Positions 1-11,259 of a stretch of DNA of 64,000 bases are shown here, piece after piece. Both the position numbers and the translations under genes were made by a program. Below the pieces are notes generated by a model. That model was not told the origin of the DNA and did not search any database. It saw only the letters and a program-made list of their open reading frames with translations. This DNA comes from Sciurus carolinensis (taxonomy: Eukaryota > Chordata > Mammalia > Rodentia > Sciuridae), in contig NC_062225.1 in NCBI RefSeq assembly GCF_902686445.1, forward strand, positions 89,392,581 through 89,456,580, in the 5' to 3' direction. The stretch's first letter is position 1. Each line of letters starts with the position of its first letter.

Positions 1-1060
1 CTGTGACATGCCCACCCCTATAATTGGTTTTCTTTCATAGAGCCAAAGACAAAGCCTGTCTTTCCAGGAGCGAGTCCAGTGCTTAATACTGGGGACCTTG
101 AGAAGACTCTCTCAAGTACCATCACCCCGTAGGTACAGGATTCCACATCAGACAGGGGACTTACCTGTGAAAGGCAAGGTCACATCACCATCAATAGAGC
201 CAGAGAGAGCAATGGCATCTCCAGACTCCCTCTCAGGGCTCCTTCTACCATCTCGTGCTTCTTGGTCTTCTAAACACACTGGTAAAAAGATCATTTACTT
301 TAGCTACAGTTTACCTTTTGGGGATATTATTAACATGGTCCCTGGCTTATAATATAACCTTCAAAAATTATTATTGGGAGGAATTAATGAAAGATGAATT
401 AAATTCTGGGAGTCTAGAGCAAGTCTCACAAGGCAGGGAACTGTCTACACAATCCGTCTGCAGGAAGAGATAATTTAGATATCACATCTGGCATGATTCT
501 GGGCACATGGTCCTCAATGAATTCTAGCTAAAATTATTGTCATTGTTGAGACCGGCCATGTGCTATTCTATTCTGTTCAGTATATATCTAGCTTTGCTCT
601 TGGTCTTAGGAAACGCAGATTCTATTTGGTAAAATAATCCAGCTGAAACTAGGACCTAGAATTTTCCCCAAAGGAGCCCCTCAGCTTCAGAAGCTTCTAC
701 CAGAGGGGCAGCATCCTGTCTGTGGCTGTGGAAACCACCCCTTGCAGAGGCGGGTGTAGTCTGTAGAGGTGGGGGTCTCCTGTATCAGGACCTTTTGCCA
801 CCTGAGGACACCTGCTACTAGTGAGCTCATTGCAGATCCCTTTGAACCAGGGACAATGACCGCTCATCACCGTCTTTGCCAAGGGTGAACAGTTTCCCAT
901 CTGGAGCACTTGACCAACTGTCTTTCAGCTAGTAAAATTCAGAAATAGGCTGATGCAAAACATAGTGGGCTTGCAGAGCCAACCGTGGTGCAGTAAGTGC
1001 AACTAGCAACAAAAGGAGCTTGCGATGCTTTATGGATGAGAAATGTCACCGATTTTCACA
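1..1060. other. Unique non-coding sequence, nothing recognised
   Basis: I see no repeat family, RNA gene or convincing exon here. Open frames are short, overlap on both strands and have no recognisable product. Base composition is ordinary for mammalian intergenic or intronic DNA. Confidence 0.6.
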
Positions 1061-1064
1061 CAGG

Positions 1065-1150
1065 TCGTCTCATTCATCTTTCAGATCATTTCCATTTTAC
1101 AGATTAAAAATTGAAACCCAAAGTAGGAGTGACCAGCCTAAGAAAAGAAT
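1065..1150 (-). repeat. MIR SINE fragment (decayed)
   Basis: The plus strand carries the antisense core of MIR: a 'ccattttacagat' stretch near 1090 followed by an A-rich 'gaaac..aaagtag' segment. This corresponds to the reverse complement of the tRNA-derived MIR body. It is heavily diverged, and the ends are approximate. Confidence 0.42.
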
Positions 1151-1369
1151 CCTGTGCTTTTCGGCTGTCAGCACAGTGACCAGTTCCTCTTCAGGCAGGG
1201 CCAGTACAGACTGGACCTGGGCTACTGGCACTACAGAGTCAAGTCGCTTTTCTTGCGGGGACCTGTTGTGTAATGCCTGCTGCTGTGCAGGTGCAGAGCC
1301 TGCTTTGGGCACTCAGGGTGGAGGGCGCATTGGGGGAATGTGGGCAGGAGGAAAGCTGATCGGTGGTAT

Positions 1370-1480
1370 TTAGATTAGTGAGTAGTGCTGGGTTCAAATT
1401 ACACCTCTGCTGGTTGAGCAGGTGCTTGCAAGTAGCTTCCATTCGCAGCAGAACTTTCTCACCTTTGCGTGAGGGGACAC
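1370..1480 (+). repeat. Possible MIR SINE fragment
   Basis: A 'ctgggttcaaatt' B-box-like stretch near 1388 is followed by 'ctctgctggttgagcaggtgctt' and 'ctttctcacc'. The order matches sense MIR (B box, then 'tgggcaagt', then 'cctcac'). Divergence is high and chance resemblance is possible. Confidence 0.3.
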
Positions 1481-1499
1481 CCTCAGGGAAGTCAGTTTT

Positions 1500-4400
1500 T
1501 TTTATGAATCGCAGTAGTCCTAGCCCCTCTCTCTTTGTGATCTCAAGTTATGGTTTGCCTATTGCCTCTCAAACCCCAGACTAAAAATCTCCATTTCCAC
1601 CAAAGTTCAAGGTGCAGAGAGACTGGAAGGCACAGGGGTGGCCTAAGATTTTATTCCAGCTTGACTGCTCCTTTGCTTGTGACCTTGGTCCCTGGTGTCT
1701 TTTGCCAGGTCCCTAAAGAGAGGATTAAAAGAAAATACTGAACTCAGAGACTTGTTGATAAATGCAAGTATGCATAATTACCTGTAGCCTGCGATCAGTG
1801 CTGTGCATACATTAGGGATTCTCCCTGGCCATCTTCCTGCTTTCCTCTTGGCTGGTCACTCTTCTGCCTGGGGTCAGGCTGCCTTGCCCTTTCTCCTTTG
1901 CATCAATTCTCACAGTGTGGCAGATTCTCTCGGGATGTGAGGATTTCCCGGGGCTCTCTGAGCAAAGGTTTGCTCCTGGTAACAGAGTGAGACGCTGCCC
2001 CAGGGCCTGTCTTTCTCACCCAGAGCTGCTTTGTGACCATCTGATGTTAGAGGCCACCACAGCTGTGACCTGAAGGGGAGATGTTCCTGACCCACCCAGG
2101 ATGGAGGAGCAGGAAGGAGAAACGACCTGAGTCAAGTCTGTCGAGCCTCAGAACCAATCCTGTGCCCGCTCTGTGCAGCCTTGCTTCCCTTGGAAAACTC
2201 CAGTACCTCTGTGTTTGGGCCACAGCTGGTCAGCCATTTTGCTGTTTGCTCCCTGAAGCGGGCTCAATGCAGTCTCCACAGACAGGAAGCCGTCCTTGTG
2301 CCACATGAGTCCACAGGAGGAGGACAGGCTAGTGACTTCAGCGCAGGGGCTGGACTTAGTCCTGGGCTTCCTGGCCACCAGGGAAAACGGGAAAAAGAAA
2401 AACAACCCCCTTAAGTTTACATGACAAAAATGACCCGAAGGCAGGAAGCAGGCAACGTGAGTAGAACGGGAAAAGTCGGGTGTGCGGGCGCCTCCCGGAC
2501 GCCGGCACCGCACGCCGCTGGGCACCATCCTGACCACTTCACGCCAAGCTCAACTTGTGTTTTGAATAACAGGGTTTGTCGTTGTCATTTTGCTTTTTGT
2601 GTTTTGGGTAAGAAAACTTTGAGTTAAAGCCAAAATGAAGCCAGGATCTACCGTTAGAGTAAAACCACGGTTTCCCATTCCTTATGCCTCCTTCTCTCCT
2701 CTGCTCTAATTTCCAACCCTCATTTTATTAGCGTTATCTTTACTTCACGACGTCACACAGAACTTTTGTGAAACTGCTTCCAATCTTTCAGGCCCAGAGC
2801 AACGCTAACGCGGGTGTAAAGCACTCCAAGCGAGTGGCAGGGACTCGCCACGGCAAGTTCAGGCTTGGGTGTCCTGACTCCCGCCACCTGAGGGCCCACC
2901 CTCGCTCACTGCCCACAGGGCACTGTGTGCTGGGTCTGGGCAGCTGCCCCTGGACACAGGTGGATGGTGCCCTGGAAGGCAACGCACGACCCCTGTGTGG
3001 GCTGTCAACAGGGACGAATGGCAAAGCTGGGAGCCACACGCTGTGCCGAGAGGGGAGGATTGGCAGGAAATTCCTATTGATTATTGATGACCAGTTGCTT
3101 GGACAGTGGTGGCCTGGCTCTCCTTCCAAATCGTTATCGCCGGCTCCTAGCTCACACTGACTAATGCTTGTCACGAACCCAGCTACGGTCTCTGTTCCTC
3201 CCATAGAGTTAGAGGTGGTCAGGGAGGAACAGGAGGGCTTTCTGTGTTTGTGACCCTTGGACTTCTAGTACATTTTGCAAGAAAGAAGAGTTTACTTTTA
3301 TGCCTGAATGTCTGACATTTGCAGTGAACTTAGGAGACAGAGAAAAGTTGTCATTTGTAAAACAGGATCATATGCCAGGAAACAAACTCTGGGGGGAAAG
3401 GGAACTTTGGGGACAATGGCTTTCGCGTTGTAGACTCTGGGCCAGTAGGAGGCAGGTCCATCTGCAGACGGAGTGCAGTTAGGGTTTGATGAGGCCGGAA
3501 GGGAGTCAAAGGCCTCCTGAGTTTTGAATTGGGAAATGCTTCAGAAGCCTCAGCCAGATGAGAGGGATGTTTGCAGGGCCCAAAGCAGACAGATGGCCGG
3601 TGGCTGGAGAAGCGGCGCGTGTTGAAATATGCATTGGCCAGAAGGAGGCTGCAGTCTGTGTGGGTGGAATGCAGTGCCCAGGCCACCCCGGGGGGTTGGT
3701 CCCCAGGATATCACGGGAGGGGTCCGAGAAGGCATCACACACCCCAGCGTTCCTGGTCCAGAGGTCGCCCACGTCCTGCTGCCTCGGGCTCTGTGTGGCT
3801 GGAGAGGGCAGGTAAAATCCCACTGCTGTTTGTTCCTGAAGGTGGCACTTAGTTCAAGGGGAAATGGGGATGAGGATGACAGACTCCAACTGCTCCGAGG
3901 TGGCCTCTGATGAGCCTGAATGGGAGAAGTGGGGTCCAGGGAAGACTGCGATGTCCCAAAGGTCACAGGTGGGCTCCAGCACTGTGACACGGTTGGAAGG
4001 TTGACCTGGCCTATTGCAGGGTGGCCTTGACCAGGGGCCTCGCCCCCTGAGCTCTTTCCTCTTCCTTTTGAGTCAGGATAACTGTAGCCACTGACTGAGG
4101 CACCAGGGCTTAGCAAGAGTGCACACTAGGAAGTGCCACCTGCATGCACCCAGAAAGGAGGTGAAGTCCTATGGTCTCGATGGTAGAAGCTGCTCACATC
4201 AGGCCTGTGACCAGGGAGACAGTGCTGGGCCCCAGGTGACAGGGCCCTCCCTGCCCAGGACCCTTCTCCCGGCTTCCACACGCCTCACATCTGTGCTGAC
4301 AGGCCGCAGCTTCAGCAGCTGAGGAACTGTGGTAGGATAAAAAATAAACATTTGGTCTTTGTTCCTGGTTCCTGGATTGGAGCTCCAGAAACCCTGGGAG

Positions 4401-6880
4401 CATCTTAGGCTTGTTGGTGAGATGACTCCTGGAGGAAGTGGGAGCTAGAAGTCTTTGGCACCGGAAAAGCACAGTGGTTGGTGAGTAGGGTTTAGATCAC
4501 CAGCACCCCTGGCCCGTGAACGGGAGAGAGCTAGAAACTGCGCTGGGTCTCCAGTGGTCAATGGATGCTCCATGAGAACCCTGAACAGTGAGGGTCAGGG
4601 AACATCTAGCTTGACCAGGACTCTGCAGCATGGAACCCACCGGATGTGGGGGTGAGGGCTGAAGGCTGGTTGAGGTGGCTAACTCCAAGCCTGCGTGAGG
4701 CTTGAACTTTAAAGTGGATGGTTCTTGATTGGTTTGGGTGAAAGTCAGGATCTGGGACAAAGGAGAGGAAACCAGGGGAGGGGGAACAAAGGCTGGGCTC
4801 CTGTGCAGAAAAGGGGCCAGGGGAATGCAAAAGTGCACCCGTTCCCAGGCCCAGTGTGGGGCGTGGGGCTTCAGAAGCAGCCATCCAGAGACTCTGGGTT
4901 CAGTCCTGTGAGGAACTGAGGGGTGTGAGGAGGGAGGGACAGGGCCCCCAGGCCACAGTGACAAATCCAGTCTTTCCACAGGGTGTTTGAAGATGTGATG
5001 TTCTGTCACACGCAGAAGTGAAGTGGGGAGCAGCCTATTGGAGAGAATTAAAGGGCTGCAGAAATAGTCAAGTAAGCATGGTGGCCAAGGCCGGGGGCGT
5101 CCACAGCAGATGCTGCAGAAGAACACTCTGGCCGGGGAACAAAGACATGTCGGACGGGGGTCCCATGAGACTGTATCCCCTAGTGACACTGCTACCCTCT
5201 CCGTTTGTGCAAGTGCACTCTAGGATGTGCACACAAGGACACAGCCAGCGAGGACACGTCTCAGACTAAGGCTAAGCAAGGCCTGATGCCTTATCTTGAT
5301 TTACCAACTTCCTATTCCTAATGATTATGCCTCCTGTTCCCAAGGCCTACCGAGTCCAGGTGGGGTGCAGAGAGGTCTGAAGAGGTGCAGTGGGTCTCCT
5401 CGAACTTTGCCATTAGAGTCAGGGAAGCGTTAATCCAAACCAGACTTGGGAAAACGCGTGCTTCGTGAAAACCTCCAGGCCCCCGGCATTTTGGTGTGCT
5501 AACTGAAGGACTTTTGGTGTCAATTTCAGGTTAGGAAAACTGCATGCCTTACCGAGTCTACCTTCCAAGTCTTGGACATATGCAAGAAAGCTCATTTTAC
5601 AAGTAAATATATTGTCTGGACCACATTTTCCTGCTCAGGATTTAAAATTGAATGAACTCATGAAGACATGAATAATCTTTGAAAGAGAAATAATAGCAAA
5701 GACCTGTTTGTAATTTCTTTATTCACTTAAGGAAAATTTTCCTCAGTAACTAAATGCAAAACATCCCCATTTTATGTAATCTTCTGATTTCACCGCAGTC
5801 CACAGAAACTGTAATCAATTTTTAAAACCCTATCACCGAGTAGCCGGCTGAACAGGCTGGTAACACAGGACACATGGTTTGGAGCACTGTCTGAACTCTG
5901 TGATTTTGCAATTGAAATATTATCAGGTATTTTTGAGGCAGAATCTGAGCATCATTAACTTGCCGTGGCTCTTTTTAGTTGCAATTAAAGTGGAATCAGA
6001 TAAGAATGTCGACTGATGACAAGAGAAAAGAGCATTTGCATATTAGAGTCCCCTGGGCCAAGTTGGAACATTGCAAAGAAATAGAGGGGGATGCACCTGC
6101 CCCCCAATAGACTTTGGAAGCTTGCCTGGTGATGGGAGAGGCGCAGGATACCCTAGCTTCGTACCCCATCTTGGTGACTTTCCAGTCAGTAGGCACGAGA
6201 TGGGCTCTGGGAGGCCAGCTGACCCCAATGCACAGAAAGCAATGGCAGATCTTCTCTCCCCACCCTCCGTCCCCTCTACCACCAGGGGAAATATTGCCCC
6301 ACTTTCCCCTACCACAGATTGCTGTGCTCCAAATCTCTGCCCTTTTTCTCTTCTAATGGCCACATGAGAATGGATGGGACAGGTGGAAATGACAAAGCTG
6401 TCCCACAGGGGGTGGAAAGCCAGCTGATGGGAGAAGTTTGGCACTTGGTCCACCTGGAGATGCCCCCTCCTCTGGCCTCTGGTGGACTCTGTAGTGAGCC
6501 AAGGCAGTGCCTGATCCACCCTCAGAGGTACCAGCTGGAGACCTTGGGAAGAAGACCCACCATCCCTTCGTGGGTGGGCAATTGCCTCCCGAGCCCCAGA
6601 GCCCCTGGCATGTGGCTCACTCGCTCCTGAAATGCTTATCAATCACCATTCACGTGGCAGACTTTCTGCTGGACTTGAGTGTCCCCGTGTGATGAATGCA
6701 TTTCTCATACAATTCTGTACTACAGCGTCATTGCTATTGACAGCTCCGTGGTATGGATAAAAAGTCAAGGCCTAGGAAACTAATCGCCTCAGCTTCTATG
6801 ACTGGCAGATAGAGCCGAGAGACTCCCCACCACTGTGAGCCCCTTTTAGAGTCAGAATTGTCATTGAAATCCCGTTCCCT
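1500..6880. other. Unique non-coding stretch without recognised elements
   Basis: No repeat family, RNA gene or supported exon was recognised across this 5.4-kb stretch. The 2.1-5.3 kb part is moderately GC-rich and carries many overlapping open frames of 60-230 codons on both strands. Several frames are open at once, which is expected of low stop density and not of a gene. From 5.4 to 6.0 kb the sequence becomes AT-rich and unremarkable. Confidence 0.55.
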
Positions 6881-6884
6881 TGGA

Positions 6885-6938
6885 GTAAACTGGCACATAG
6901 AGCAAGTGCTCAATTAATGCTCATTGATTTGAATTAAC
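6885..6938 (+). repeat. MIR or L2 3'-end fragment
   Basis: The segment 'ctggcacatagagcaagtgctcaattaatg' is the typical 3' end of MIR/L2 elements (shared 'tggcacatagtaagtgctcaataaatg' tail, cited from memory). It is short, so MIR and L2 cannot be separated. Confidence 0.5.
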
Positions 6939-6939
6939 A

Positions 6940-7930
6940 GATTTCTAATGACAATTTTTCCATATTATTCTAGTCTTATGTTACATACTGTGTGTTGGAA
7001 ATTATTAATTGAGTTACCTGAGTGCCTTCTGCCCCCTTGTTCTGCTGGCCCCAGAAGGGGTGCAGCCTGTCCCTGGTTCTGCTGTCTCCAGGTGGATGCA
7101 AGGAGGGATTTAAGAAAGGTCATTGCTTCTGCCCTGGGGGAAATCATTAGTTCAGTGATTTTTTTTTTTTTTTCAATTCTGTGCCCTGAAAATAAAAGCT
7201 ATAGGAACCAGCTGAGAATAGGAAGGAAAGATTCCAGAAAAAAAAAAAATCTCTTTTCAAAACTTCTGGCATAGGAAAGTTGGCTTCACGGTTTGAATTT
7301 ATGTAGAGGTCAGAAATATAGGCTTCTCTTCCCATTGTCCATCTTTCTACTTCAAATTCCCTCACCAACCTGCTCATTCCAAATGTGCAGCCAACGCATG
7401 CCAAGGCAAATGTGGGCTTTGGATTAGTGCTTGAACTTGTGGGCTCTCCCTTGGCCTGTGCTGATACGACTATACAGCTGTGTTCTCTCAGCACCATGGG
7501 CCCTGGTGAATTAGACCATGAGTTGGTATTTAGACAAATTGGGCAGTGTTTTCTAAACTTTCTGTGCCATATGTCCATTAGAATGGGATAATGAGTGCAT
7601 GTGCGGAGCAGAAGCACTGGACATCGGCAGAAAGGACAGTCCCACCCAGTACCAGTGCTGGCACGTCACTCATCAGAGCTGACACCTTCCCGAGAGGTCA
7701 GGGACTCCTGTTTGTCCTGTGTTGCTAAGGATGAATGGAGTCCTGTAAAGCACTCTTTCAGGTACATGAGATGTCGTTCTAGTAATCAGTGAAGAACTTT
7801 CTATGTGACTTGTCATCTTTGCCTTCCTAAACAGTCTCAGAAGACCATGAGCTAATGGGTCTCACTGACCCTATTGGGGGGAGTGTGCCACCCCCCATTT
7901 ATGCGCACTGTGAGTCTCTACAGGCAGCTC
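6940..7930. other. Unique non-coding stretch with one T15 tract
   Basis: No element was recognised. A T-homopolymer lies at 7159-7173 and an A-run near 7239-7250. They lie about 65 bp apart and could pair as an imperfect hairpin. There is no supported coding sequence. Confidence 0.5.
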
Positions 7931-8262
7931 TGTTAGTTTGCTCTGGCTGCCTTGACAGCGCACTGCAGGCTTAGGGTCTCAAACACATCTATATTTCTGA
8001 CAGTTCTAAGAACTGAAGTCTCAGATCAGGGTGCTGGCTGGTCAGATCTGCTGAGACCTTCCCCCCCAGGTTGCTGATGATCACCCTGTTCTCACATAGC
8101 AGAGAGAAGGGGCTCTTGTGTCTTTTCCTCCTACAAGACCACCAGCCCTGTAGGGTCAGGGACCCCCATCATGCCCTCAGTTATTCTTAACTGCTTCCTT
8201 AGGTACTGTCTCCAAATACAGTTACACTGGGGTTAGTGATTTCATGTAAGAATGTGGGACAC
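7931..8262 (-). mobile_element. MLT1-type MaLR solo LTR (antisense)
   Basis: The plus strand begins with 'tgttagtttgctctggctgcc', the reverse complement of the 3' end of MLT1-like LTRs. It continues through 'gacagttctaagaactgaagtc' and 'gtctccaaatacagttacact' and ends near 'gggacacgattcg', which is the complement of the LTR 5' end. No internal retroviral sequence is attached, so this is a solo LTR of the ERVL-MaLR superfamily. Its 5' end abuts the next MLT1 copy, which has opposite orientation. Confidence 0.75.
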
Positions 8263-8263
8263 G

Positions 8264-8620
8264 ATTCGATGGGGGCAGTGACCTTATTTGGAAGTGGTGA
8301 CTCTGTAAATGTCACTAGTTAAGATGGAGTTGTATGAATTAGGGTCAGTCCTTGTCATAGAAGTGAAATGGGAGTGGGGGGCGGATGTTGGCCAAAGGCA
8401 GAGGCAGAGACTGGCTACAAGCCAAGAGACGCCAAGAGCTGTTGGCCACGACCAGGAGCTAGAAGAGGCTGAGAATAGCTCCTCTGGGTTACTGGGGAGC
8501 ATTCACCCTGCCGATACCCTGGTTTTAGACTTCTGGTCCCCAGAATCATGGGGGATCAACTCTCTGTGGTTTCGAGTCCTCTAGTTTGTGGTAATTTGTT
8601 ATGGCAGCCCCAGGACAGGA
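8264..8620 (+). mobile_element. MLT1-type MaLR solo LTR (sense)
   Basis: The order of landmarks follows sense MLT1: 'gaccttatttggaa', then 'gtcactagttaagatg', 'ggcagagactgg', 'ctacaagccaagagacgcc', 'cctgccgataccctgg', 'gacttctggtccccaga', and finally 'tttgtggtaatttgttatgg'. The first roughly 50 bases of the LTR seem to be missing. Together with the preceding copy it forms a diverged inverted pair centred near 8263. Confidence 0.8.
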
Positions 8621-8624
8621 GTCC

Positions 8625-8968
8625 ACGCCTGCTCCATCACCATGATGACAGTCACCGCTGCTCAACAGGGCGGCTCTGCGGGGCTGCAGGGTGGTCGCTG
8701 TGTGGGCTTGCTTGTGAGCAGTGTCTGTCACACGCTAGGCGCCACTGAGTGCCGTGGGATGGACGCAGCTCTCCTTGCTCCTTCTCTTCGTCCACACTGC
8801 TGTAGGCAGCTGTAGGGGACAGCTCGATAGCCTGGGGTGGCTGGAGGGACCGGAGGGCTGGATGCGGAGCTGTCCTTGGCTCATGCTGAACACCCAGCGA
8901 GTGTGAGCTGCTACCCCATAGAGTTGAGGGTCCTGGTGTTCTTCCTCCTTTCCTCTCTCCCATCCTAT
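8625..8968. other. Unique spacer, nothing recognised
   Basis: The short GC-rich spacer between the MLT1 pair and the next MIR holds overlapping open frames only. No recognisable repeat or exon was seen. Confidence 0.5.
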
Positions 8969-8969
8969 G

Positions 8970-9105
8970 TTCCCTCAATATCCTTGAGAGGTAGACCAGA
9001 TGGGTATTATTTTTATGTCACTTTATAGATGAGAAAACTAAGACTCAAGGAGGTTGTTACTTTATTAAGGTCACTTGGCTCAGATATGCTGCTGCCAAGA
9101 GCCCG
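8970..9105 (-). repeat. MIR SINE (antisense)
   Basis: The plus strand shows the reverse complement of MIR: 'gagaggtagaccagatgggtattattttta', then 'ctttatagatgagaaaacta', 'agactcaaggaggttgttact', and 'aaggtcacttggct'. The order and spacing match the antisense MIR core. Confidence 0.72.
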
Positions 9106-9269
9106 TGGTACACGCCAACCTCATTTCTTTAATCCACATTTCCAGAGCATTAAGAGAAGTATCTAAAGAGAATAGCTTTGATTCTATTTCCATCATAAAT
9201 TATCTGGAGTTCCTAGTACTCTAACTTCAGGTTAGATCTTGTTTTTATCAATGTTTTATTAAATGCACT

Positions 9270-9890
9270 CATCCCCACGAGAAACACTCCTGAGCAAACC
9301 TTAGCCTCCAGCTGCTGTGGTAGACCCTGGAACCACGGCAGTGAGGAAGACCCATGGCCTCGCCGCCTGGAGCCCACAGATCAGTGGGGAAGACCATCAA
9401 CAAGCAGCTTCTGTGACTTGAGACGGAGGCCATGAGAGGGGCTCACAGCAGGCTTCAATCTCATCTACGAAGGGCACAGGGAAAGCACCCAGAGAAGGTA
9501 GCAGCCACTGCAGAACCCGGACCATGAAGAGCAGTTGACTGGGTCAACAGGAAGGATGGACAATCTGGCTGAAAGGAGGAAAGAGGTCCATTTCGCTTAG
9601 TGAGAAAGAAGGAAGGAGCGAGGGAAGGAAGCTCTAAGTTCATGGCTGAGATTTAGAAAGTGGGGTGGGGCTGCATGGAGAGAGGAGGTTGCGAGGAAGA
9701 CGGGGACCAGGCAGGAAGAGCTGGAAGCCCCTCATGGACTCACACTCAACCTAAGAGCAACTGGAAGCCTCTGCTGGGTTTCCTGCAGGGGAGGCATGGC
9801 AGATGTAACCGGAAGGCTCGCTGGTGCAGGAGGCTGGGCTGGGACAGAAGCAGAGACCAGTTAGTGGGCTGCACTTGAATGGACGAGTCT
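9270..9890 (-). mobile_element. L2 LINE 3' region (antisense)
   Basis: The plus strand resembles the reverse complement of the L2 3' region. Landmarks are 'ctggagcccacagatcagtgggga' near 9370 (counterpart of 'ctcatggagcttacattctagtgggg'), then 'gcaactggaagcctctgctggg' near 9760. Last comes 'gacagaagcagagaccagttagtgggctg' near 9845. All three follow L2 order. The element is old and diverged and may be in pieces, so the boundaries are rough. Confidence 0.62.
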
Positions 9891-9899
9891 GCCTTGGGT

Positions 9900-10100
9900 A
9901 GTGGCTGCAGAGAAGTGGAGCCCTCACCCAGGAAGGGGCGTTGGTTAACCGCTGAACATGGTTTCTCTCTCTGGCTGAGGAAGCAGCAGAGACACGTTAC
10001 GGTACGTCACGCTTTAGAAAGGGCTGGGGCTGCAATGTGGCTGGCGCCCAGTCTGCATGCCACGCTTTCATCTGCTAGGAGGCGGCCAGGAGGAGGTCTT
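9900..10100. other. Unresolved spacer between L2 and MaLR LTR
   Basis: This sequence may be a continuation of the antisense L2 or unique DNA. I could not assign it, and no exon or RNA gene is visible. Confidence 0.4.
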
Positions 10101-10104
10101 TAAA

Positions 10105-10343
10105 TCACCAGGTGGGCCCTTGAAAGGATGGTGGACCCATCTCCCTCCCTCTTTCTCTCTGTTTCCTGGCTCAAGATGTAACTCTGCTCTGGCCTGTGCT
10201 TCCGCCACGTTCATCCCCACCCGCATCCAAGGCCACACCAATGGACCACCTGGTCCAGAGTCATGAGCCAAACTGAACCTTTCTTTACATCCTAAGTAAC
10301 TCGTTTCAGGTATTTTATTATAGTGACAGGAATCAGGCTAATA
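10105..10343 (+). mobile_element. MaLR (MST-like) LTR, 3' part
   Basis: A pyrimidine-rich 'ctccctccctctttctctctg' block is followed by 'gagccaaactgaacctttctt', 'ctcgtttcaggtattttattatagtgaca' and 'aatcaggctaatag'. This is the usual order of the 3' half of MST-like LTRs, including the terminal 'tattttgttatagc..acggactaa' motif in diverged form. The 5' half is absent. Confidence 0.6.
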
Positions 10344-10864
10344 GAGCAGCAGGGGAACCGGGTGCCAAGGGCTCTGTGCGGCAGTGGGGCTGAGATTCTT
10401 TGCAGCTCTGTGTGGTGAGTGGGTGCGTTGGAATCCTCCCCCATTTCCGTTTCTTCCATTGTCTCCCTCACACAATGAATTTTTCATAGTTCCGTGTGAA
10501 CTTTGTGGTTGGGATACTGATTGGGAATTGTCATTAAAATCATCCCCTGGCAAGTCATAATTGTTTACATGATTTCTTATGAAATGGATTTCCTCAGGTG
10601 CCCGTGTCAGGCTGAGGGCCCATTAAAGTGCCAGAGGAACTGACAGACATTGAGGGCAGGCAAGATCGCAGACCAGGATTTACTGGGAAAGGACAGCCTG
10701 CTGTGAAATATATTTGACTATTTAAAAATGTCTGTGGGCCTCCTTATGTATTAGGAAACTTAAAAGAAAATGATAACCCCTGTGTTCCAGAGGGAAGCAC
10801 AGTAGGGAGCTAAGTGAAAAGGACAAGGCTTTTGCTTGTTTTGTTCTGCAGCTTTATTAAGGTC

Positions 10865-11220
10865 TGTGTTCCTCAGTTGTTGCTGTAACACATACTTGAG
10901 ATAACTTATAAAGCAAAAAGGTTTATTTTGGCCATGTTTTTGGAGGGTCTGGTCCATGAATAATTGGCCCTGTTGTTTTGGGTCTGTGACGAGGCAGCAC
11001 ATCATGATAGAAGTGCAGGGCAGAGCAGAGCTGGTCATCTCCTGACCAGAGAGTGAAAAAGAGGAAGAGGAATAGGGTCCACCATTCCCTTCAAGGGTAC
11101 AGCCCCAGTGACGCTAGGTCCAGCCTGCCGCTGGCTCCACCAGCTCCCAACCGTGTCAAGCTGGGGCGCGAGGCTTCAGCCTTGGGCCAACTGTAGCGAG
11201 GGATAACTGGGCAAACAAAA
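10865..11220 (-). mobile_element. MaLR (MST-like) LTR (antisense)
   Basis: The plus strand starts 'tgtgttcctcagttgttgctgtaaca' and continues 'aaaaaggtttattttggcc', 'gggtctgtgacgaggcagcac' and 'atcatgatagaagtgcagggca'. This is the reverse complement of an MST-type MaLR LTR. The same landmarks recur in the copy at 48003-48450. The distal part, near 11110-11220, is poorly preserved. Confidence 0.65.
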
Positions 11221-11259
11221 TCTGTCTGCAGTCCAAGTGTACAAGATGAAGATTCTGGG

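Noticed and set aside
4497..5189. A 230-codon minus-strand open frame
   Set aside because: The translation is low-complexity Pro/Ser/Leu-rich with no recognisable family. Plus-strand frames overlap it, as expected of stop-poor GC-rich DNA.
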